Positions 26,612-30,675 of a stretch of 30,675 nucleotides of DNA are shown one piece after another. Position 1 is the stretch's first letter; every line of letters starts with the position of its first letter. Below the pieces are notes generated by a model, which saw only the letters and a program-made list of their open reading frames with translations, was not told where the DNA came from and searched no databases. The stretch comes from Deltaproteobacteria bacterium (GTDB lineage: Bacteria > Desulfobacterota > Syntrophia > Syntrophales > UBA2210), in NCBI GenBank assembly GCA_019314085.1, contig JAFCZZ010000006.1, positions 1 through 30,675 on the forward strand. The letters are read 5' to 3'. The translations under genes were made by a program, and so were the position numbers.

Positions 26612-27310
26612 ATGACAAAACACACAAAATACAACGAAAACCTCCACATCGACGAACCCGGCTGCGACGAAAACCCCCTCGAACACGAACCCACCTACAA
26701 CCCCCTCCAATACTGCTACCCCATCAAAACCATCCTCAATGACGCCGAGTGTACAAAAAGAGGATGCGCAAGAACACAAAATAACCCAACCGATACCAAA
26801 TTCTGCGCCACCTGCACTGTCGAATACGAACTCGCCATCAAATTCCAACTACAAACCCACCACCAAACCACCCCCATCAACTTCATCGACCCAAAAACAA
26901 ACAAACCACACACAACCCCCTTCTTCCCACAAAACACCGACATCACCATCGAACCCGACCCCACCGGCCCCGAACCCAACCTCAAAGACTACCAAATCGG
27001 CGAACCCACCTACTACCTCGCCCCCACCATCCTTCGCTGCAAACACACCGAAACCGGCCAACTCCTAACCAGAGAAGCCACCACCCACCTCATCAGCCCC
27101 GAAATCCTCCAACAAGCCCTCCTCAACTACCGAGACCAAATCGAACAAGACCCAAACGCCCCAGCCATCCTATACCAACTCCTAACCATGTGGGACCCAA
27201 AAAACTACACCGCAGCAGACCTATCATCAGGAGACAACTGGGACGACGAAGACCTCGACGACGATGACGACGAAGACTATGACGACGAAGACTATGACGA
27301 CGAAGACTAA
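26612..27310 (+). CDS. Protein with Cys-rich centre and Asp/Glu tail, 232 aa
   Basis: ATG after AAGAGAAAAACC. A possible zinc site is formed by C-x4-C (CTKRGC) and C-x2-C (CATC) at residues 47-68. The last ~25 residues are almost entirely Asp/Glu/Tyr, encoded by a tandem GACGACGAAGACTAT repeat. Acidic tails of this kind can mimic DNA or bind basic proteins. Family unknown. Confidence 0.7.
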   Translation: MTKHTKYNENLHIDEPGCDENPLEHEPTYNPLQYCYPIKTILNDAECTKRGCARTQNNPTDTKFCATCTVEYELAIKFQLQTHHQTTPINFIDPKTNKPHTTPFFPQNTDITIEPDPTGPEPNLKDYQIGEPTYYLAPTILRCKHTETGQLLTREATTHLISPEILQQALLNYRDQIEQDPNAPAILYQLLTMWDPKNYTAADLSSGDNWDDEDLDDDDDEDYDDEDYDDED

Positions 27311-27328
27311 TGTAGGAATAACACCTAC

Positions 27329-27398
27329 GCGGCGGCGTGTGAGAAACGCTATGTAGGGACAGAAAACGAATGTCCCAGCCGGTTAGAATCCGGCCCGC
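27329..27398 (+). ncRNA. tRNA-like cloverleaf element
   Basis: GCGG (27329-27332) pairs with CCGC (27395-27398) and closes three hairpins: GGCGT-GTGAGAA-ACGCT (27334-27350), GGGACA-N9-TGTCCC (27356-27376) and GCCGG-TTAGAAT-CCGGC (27378-27394). The last has the geometry of a tRNA T arm (5-bp stem, 7-nt loop, GGTTAGAATCC). The acceptor is only 4 bp and the middle loop is 9 nt, so it is not a normal tRNA: a degenerate tRNA or a tRNA mimic. The first arm taken alone looks like a Leu (GAG) anticodon arm. Confidence 0.4.
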
Positions 27399-27427
27399 AC
27401 TTTTAAAACACAATCATAGAGAAACCG

Positions 27428-27724
27428 ATGGACCCCCACAAACACATATACACACTCATACTAGAACCAACCAACAACGGCCACAGCTACCTCCATAACC
27501 AAAACCACCCCATCAGCGTCGCCATACAATTCTGCAGTAACCAAACCCGCAAAATACTAGGTTGCATAGACACAATAACCGGCCAAGAAATAGACCACAA
27601 AGACATCAACATAGCACAATTCGAACACACACTCGACAGCGCCGTAGACCTCCTAAAATGGGCCGCCCACAACGACCCAGAAGAAATAAACCCAGAAATC
27701 AAAAAATTCCTAAAAACACTCTAA
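27428..27724 (+). CDS. Hypothetical protein, 98 aa
   Basis: ATG after AGAGAAACCG. Beta strands first (HIYTLILEPTNNG), then a helical half (FEHTLDSAVDLLKWAAHND). No recognised motif. Confidence 0.65.
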   Translation: MDPHKHIYTLILEPTNNGHSYLHNQNHPISVAIQFCSNQTRKILGCIDTITGQEIDHKDINIAQFEHTLDSAVDLLKWAAHNDPEEINPEIKKFLKTL

Positions 27725-27740
27725 AACAAGAAAGCAAACC

Positions 27741-28115
27741 ATGAACACCCAAACCCAAACCACCCAACCAAACCTAACCACCCGCACCAAAGCCAAACCC
27801 CGCCCCCGAAAACTACTCACCACCGTCGAACTCAAAATGCAAGAAATACTACTCAAACGAAAATACCCCCACATCCAAGACGGCACACTCACCAACGCCA
27901 CCAAAGGAATGACCATACCCGGCTACACCCCAGAAGAAGTAGCCAAATACAACCACAAAAGATCCGTCACCATCAACTGCACAGTAGACGGATGCAACAA
28001 CCAACGCAGAATCGCCACCAGCGACCTCGCACAAGTAAAACTATGCGAAAACTGCACCCGCCTAGCCCGCAACACCCGCAAACGCGCCAGACGCGCAGCC
28101 ACAAAAGCCAAATAA
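27741..28115 (+). CDS. Zinc-binding protein with RRIATSDLAQV motif, 124 aa
   Basis: Basic, disordered N-terminus, then helical ELKMQEILLKRKYPHIQDGTL, then C-x4-C (CTVDGC), NNQRRIATSDLAQVKLC and C-x2-C (CENC), and a strongly basic tail (RKRARRAATKAK). The motif is recurrent in small phage proteins and probably forms a zinc-stabilised nucleic-acid-binding unit. The intact paralogue of the split gene at 18993. Confidence 0.75.
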   Translation: MNTQTQTTQPNLTTRTKAKPRPRKLLTTVELKMQEILLKRKYPHIQDGTLTNATKGMTIPGYTPEEVAKYNHKRSVTINCTVDGCNNQRRIATSDLAQVKLCENCTRLARNTRKRARRAATKAK

Positions 28116-28131
28116 TTTCCAACCAGGAAAC
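28115..28131. repeat. Palindromic element 5
   Basis: ATTTCC-AACCA-GGAAAC, starting on the last base of the stop codon of 27741. Confidence 0.6.
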
Positions 28132-28180
28132 GACAACCAACCACCACCGCAAGATACACCGATAAACGACTCACAATAAC

Positions 28181-28369
28181 ATGAAAATCTTCATCTTCAA
28201 CACCACCCTCAAACTCCTCGATAACCTCTGTAGCGCCATGAGCATCTGCGGCATAGCCTACACCATAATCGCCGTAACAAACAACTACCCAGAAGACATC
28301 AAGCAACGATACCTCATCTGCGGACTCCTCTGCTGGATACTAGCCGCAATCTGGTCAAAAAACAAATAA
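28181..28369 (+). CDS. Small membrane protein, 62 aa
   Basis: Two hydrophobic segments (about residues 18-34 and 44-57) with a polar turn (NNYPEDIKQRY) between and a basic end, an N- and C-in hairpin topology. Immediately followed by a second membrane gene. Confidence 0.65.
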   Translation: MKIFIFNTTLKLLDNLCSAMSICGIAYTIIAVTNNYPEDIKQRYLICGLLCWILAAIWSKNK

Positions 28370-28384
28370 TCTACGGACAAACAA

Positions 28385-28564
28385 ATGAAAACCCGCATCA
28401 CCCTCGCAGTCACCGCCTGGCTCCTCCCACTAATCAGCATCTGGATAGCACTAGATCCAGACACCTTCTGGCAACGAATCGCAGTAGCCGCCCTCATAGA
28501 AATCCCAGTAGCCGCATGCCTAGGAATAGCCATCGCCATCATCGCCATACTAACCCTAGACTGA
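28385..28564 (+). CDS. Small membrane protein, 59 aa
   Basis: ATG 28385 to TGA 28562. Two transmembrane segments (LAVTAWLLPLISIWIAL; IPVAACLGIAIAIIAIL). The tandem with 28181 resembles holin-like or membrane-modifying phage pairs, without further support. Confidence 0.65.
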   Translation: MKTRITLAVTAWLLPLISIWIALDPDTFWQRIAVAALIEIPVAACLGIAIAIIAILTLD

Positions 28565-28606
28565 GACCCCATGATCCACGTAGAAAACTACTTCCATAAA
28601 AAACAA

Positions 28607-28643
28607 GGGCCCGTAGCTCAGCGGTAAGAGCAGGGGACTCATA
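28607..28643 (+). pseudogene. 5' half of a tRNA-Met (CAT), truncated after the anticodon loop
   Basis: GGGCCCG acceptor strand, TA, D arm GCTC...GAGC, anticodon strand GGGGA and loop CTCATA, then an abrupt jump into the next tRNA 1 nt later. The 3' half is absent. Confidence 0.75.
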
Positions 28644-28644
28644 T

Positions 28645-28717
28645 GGGGCCATGGCGAAATGGTTAACGCAGCAGACTCATAATCTGGCAGATCTTGGTTC
28701 GAATCCAGGTGGCCCTA
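28645..28717 (+). tRNA. tRNA with CAT anticodon (Met or Ile2)
   Basis: 73 nt: acceptor GGGGCCA/TGGCCCT, D arm GCG...CGC, anticodon loop CTCATAA on a 4-5 bp stem (outer pair G-G mismatched), T arm with GGTTCGAATCC, discriminator A, no encoded CCA. CAT could be elongator Met or lysidine-modified Ile2; the initiator is unlikely because the three G-C pairs in the anticodon stem are missing. Confidence 0.9.
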
Positions 28718-28766
28718 CTAAAAGTGGTCGAACAAACTCGACAATCAGCGACCACTAAACCCAACA

Positions 28767-28783
28767 GTTTCCAACCAGGAAAC
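28767..28783. repeat. Palindromic element 6
   Basis: GTTTCC-AACCA-GGAAAC between the tRNA and the 28796 gene. Confidence 0.65.
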
Positions 28784-28795
28784 TCACCAACCCCA

Positions 28796-29198
28796 TGCCA
28801 CACCTAATCATACAAGCCATCCACAACGCACTACTACCCCACATACAACGCGCAAACCTAAAACTCAGCTACCCAACCCAACCCAAACCAGCATCGCCAT
28901 CGAAAGCAGTAACCACGTAATAATCTGGATCTGGTACCTAATCGACACAAACACAATCATAATCGACCCAAACCTCCCACTCCCCAAGAACAAAAGAACC
29001 ACACTCCACCCATCCGACCCCAAACTCATAGAAAGACTAACAAGAATCATCGCCAAACGCTACCCAGAAGGTAATCACATACAAACTTCACCACTAACCA
29101 AGTCTCCAGTCAAATATATAGACAAAAAGGCCACCAACTTTGTTGGTGGCCTTTTTGTCTTAGGCGTATGCCTGGTTTTTCCATGGGGTTGTCCTTAG
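28796..29198 (+). CDS. Hypothetical protein, frame broken at a CCCAA repeat
   Basis: ATG 28796 reads MPHLIIQAIHNALLPHIQRANLKLSYPTQ and then stops soon after (TAA near 28919). At (ACCCA)x3 (28871-28885) the +1 frame takes over with protein-like text (TSIAIESSNHVIIWIWYLIDTNTIIIDP...). A fourth ACCCA unit would restore one frame. The second frame stays open through the terminator to 29196, so its natural end is unclear. Confidence 0.4.
29121..29159. terminator. Very strong bidirectional terminator
   Basis: 18-bp perfect stem GACAAAAAGGCCACCAAC and its complement around TTT; A and T runs lie inside the arms, so it works on both strands. Confidence 0.9.
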
Positions 29199-29373
29199 TT
29201 TCCACCTTGGAAACTGCTGCAGAAATCACCAGGGCACAGACATACAATCAGACTACGGAAAAGCAATAAGATGCAACCAACCAGCAACAATAAAAATCCG
29301 CCTAACCAACGGCCAATACTACAAACTATGTAACGACCACGCCAAACAACTAGGAATCCCATGCAACAAATAG
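29183..29373 (+). pseudogene. Split or decayed small zinc-like gene
   Basis: ATG 29183 gives a short frame (GLSLVSTLETAAEITRAQ) that ends at about 29264. Another frame without a start carries GTDIQSDYGKAIRCNQPAT and LTNGQYYKLCNDHAKQLGIPC to TAG 29371, a Cys/His pattern typical of small phage zinc proteins. Palindromic element 7 lies in the first part. Overlaps the start of 29361. Confidence 0.35.
29198..29214. repeat. Palindromic element 7
   Basis: GTTTCC-ACCTT-GGAAAC, 39 bp after the strong terminator. Confidence 0.65.
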
Positions 29374-29612
29374 AAATCCACCTCGCATTCAGCTTCGACT
29401 GCGACCACTGCGGACGCGAAAACTTCTTCAGACAAACCTGCCTAGACCCCCACAGCGACCAAGCCCTCGAAGCCAGAGAAGAAATGGAAATACCCGACAA
29501 CATCGAAGGAGCCCTAATCATAGAACCAGAACAGGTCACCTGCAAACACTGCAACACCACCTTCGACGTCGAAAAATACGACCCACCTAGCAGTTTCCAA
29601 GGTGGAAACTAA
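29361..29612 (+). CDS. Zinc-ribbon protein, 83 aa
   Basis: C-x2-C (CDHC, residues 14-17) and C-x2-C (CKHC, about residues 63-66) form a classical zinc ribbon around an acidic insert. The final residues (SSFQGGN) are encoded by palindromic element 8, so the element has shaped the protein end. Confidence 0.75.
   Translation: MQQIEIHLAFSFDCDHCGRENFFRQTCLDPHSDQALEAREEMEIPDNIEGALIIEPEQVTCKHCNTTFDVEKYDPPSSFQGGN
29593..29609. repeat. Palindromic element 8
   Basis: GTTTCC-AAGGT-GGAAAC, overlapping the 3' end of 29361 and lying 20 bp before the 29629 start. Confidence 0.65.
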
Positions 29613-29628
29613 TCATAGGAATAGAATA

Positions 29629-29893
29629 ATGACTAACGACTGGCGAATAAAACAATATAAAGACCTCCGCAAAGAACTCAAGAATGCCACAACTTATGAC
29701 CAACTACGCGAACTATGCGAAGAAATACTGGACAACCCGCACCGAAGATTGGGGCAAACTCGTCGAAATAAACAACATATTACTCAAATCACTAGAGCTA
29801 AAAAACACCGACATGCTCATCGGAGCCGCCCTATCTGGCGGTGACCCCATAGCACTAGCCAAACAAATAATGGGCACCCCCGACAAATCTTAA
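29629..29893 (+). CDS. Hypothetical helical protein, frame split near 29735
   Basis: ATG 29629 reads TNDWRIKQYKDLRKELKNAT...CEEILDNP and then becomes His/Arg text; the +1 frame continues sensibly (RTEDWGKLVEINNILLKSLELK...GGDPIALAKQIMG) to TAA 29891. The joined protein would be about 87 residues, helical. Indel or recoding cannot be told apart. Confidence 0.55.
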
Positions 29894-29903
29894 CATTGTT
29901 GGA

Positions 29904-30026
29904 GTGTGGGATCCCCCAGACTCCATACTCCAAGCAATAGCTAACCTATTACAACCATTAATAGAACCCCTCGTAATGGTTGAAGAAGCGCACCTAGTAA
30001 AACAACTAGAATCCATCCAATCTTAA
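29904..30026 (+). CDS. Possible 40-residue protein, GTG start
   Basis: Open frame WDPPDSILQAIANLLQPLIE...KQLESIQS to TAA 30024; helical and protein-like, but GTG 29904 has no clear ribosome site. May be the end of the preceding gene after a further shift. Confidence 0.35.
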   Translation: MWDPPDSILQAIANLLQPLIEPLVMVEEAHLVKQLESIQS

Positions 30027-30309
30027 TGCAACATCTAGCCCACTTCTAGGGCAAACACACTAGTACACCGGGACAACACCCTCTCCCTGGTATCTCCTTT
30101 AGCTTCCCTTGCACTCTCGCTCAGGACCTCTCCCAACCCGAGCACAGGCCACAAAATGCAAGGGCGACCCCAAAGAAAGCCTCCGAGACCCCAAGGAGCA
30201 AGTGAGAGCAGGGGCCATTATATTGTTTTGAATTGTTGTTTATAATTATCTGAGTGGTTGTGTTTTGTGTTACGCGGGGGCTGTCATGTTATTGCTTGTA
30301 ATACTTTGT
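30027..30309. other. Convergent non-coding region
   Basis: No credible ORF. Contains a possible ACCGGG/CCCTGGT hairpin (about 30067-30093). The base composition flips from A/C-rich to G/T-rich on this strand near 30220. Confidence 0.5.
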
Positions 30310-30675
30310 TCATTTGTTTATTATTGTTGCTAGTTGTTTTATGAGGTTGGGGTCTGCGAGGTTGTATTCGTGGCTGGTGTGGTATAGTTCTATTGTTTGG
30401 CTGTTTGTGTGGTGGTAGATCCAGGCGTGGAGTTGTGTGTTGTCGTAGATGTCGAGGAAGTTTGGGTCTTTTGGGTCGGGTAGTATTTGTAGGGGTTTGA
30501 TTTGTGGTTGGAGTGCGTTGACTATTGCTTTGAGTGTTGTGTTCATGGGTGGTGGGTTGGTTGCTTGGGTACGTTGTGGTTGGTTTGGTTGTCTTTGACG
30601 TTTGGGGTTGGTGTAGTGGGTTTGTGGGCTGGTGACTTTGATGTCTATGATATTATGTGAGCTTGTGTTGTGGGT
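30310..30675 (-). CDS. Hypothetical protein, 5' end beyond the window
   Basis: The frame is open from the right edge to the stop at 30310 (at least 121 residues). The last 78 residues, from an internal ATG 30546, are compact and protein-like (LQILPDPKDPNFLDIYDN); the part before is Pro/Gln/Thr/Asn-rich and may be a linker or just A/C-rich open sequence. No ribosome site stands before ATG 30546, which favours a start further upstream. Confidence 0.55.
   Translation of the reverse strand, partial: THNTSSHNIIDIKVTSPQTHYTNPKRQRQPNQPQRTQATNPPPMNTTLKAIVNALQPQIKPLQILPDPKDPNFLDIYDNTQLHAWIYHHTNSQTIELYHTSHEYNLADPNLIKQLATIINK

Noticed and set aside
28571..28627. 18-residue ORF running into the truncated tRNA
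   Set aside because: No ribosome site, and its end coincides with conserved tRNA sequence.

Overview
The window looks like part of a large double-stranded DNA phage (or phage-like element) genome. It has about 50 mostly small, tightly packed genes, many zinc-ribbon mini-proteins, a P-loop kinase, an SF2 helicase, a DUF932-type protein, an HNH homing endonuclease, a GHKL ATPase and tRNA genes. It contains no structural, packaging or polymerase genes, so the phage assignment is an inference. The host is bacterial, because sigma70-type promoters and Shine-Dalgarno sites are everywhere. A TatA-like gene at 12.7 kb recalls forms seen in Planctomycetota, but this is only a weak hint.

Layout. 0-1.4 kb: rightward genes ending in a terminator. 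1.4-1.87 kb: a convergent, mostly non-coding zone. 1.9-18.9 kb: a leftward array of small genes, interrupted by two rightward genes at 9.4-10.0 kb. 18.9 kb: a divergent switch. 19-30.0 kb: rightward genes, including a truncated helicase paralogue with an HNH element (21.9-22.9 kb), the intact helicase (23.1-24.2 kb), the DUF932 gene (24.4-25.6 kb), and then a promoter-poor run of small genes with tRNAs. From 30.3 kb to the right edge a leftward gene enters the window.

The dominant feature is a repeated promoter-leader cassette, found 39 times between 1.7 and 25.6 kb. Its -35 box (TTGAGT or TTTAGT type) is exactly 17 bp from an extended -10 (TGC-TACAAA), followed by AGAGTAGGAAGCAACCAC and usually CTCACAGGAGACGACC just before ATG. 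Almost every gene therefore has its own near-identical promoter. In at least 13 cases the stop codon of the upstream gene lies inside the next -35 box. Many naive ORFs start too early because the leader itself translates openly; starts here were reset to the ATG after GGAGA. A second intergenic element, RTTTCC-N5-GGAAAY, occurs eight times and looks like an operator.

The strongest candidate for something undescribed is a roughly 475-nt transcription unit at 13617-14092. It has a cassette promoter, no Shine-Dalgarno and no credible ORF, a 12-bp closing stem, a strong central hairpin flanked by three copies of one short repeat and three of another, and a hairpin at its end: a likely structured non-coding RNA. 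A smaller unit of the same logic lies at 6231-6461, and a third carries a tRNA at 12.0-12.33 kb.

Several right-arm genes, and one gene at each of 0.5 and 19.0 kb, are split between two frames. These could be assembly indels, decay or real recoding; the sequence alone cannot decide.
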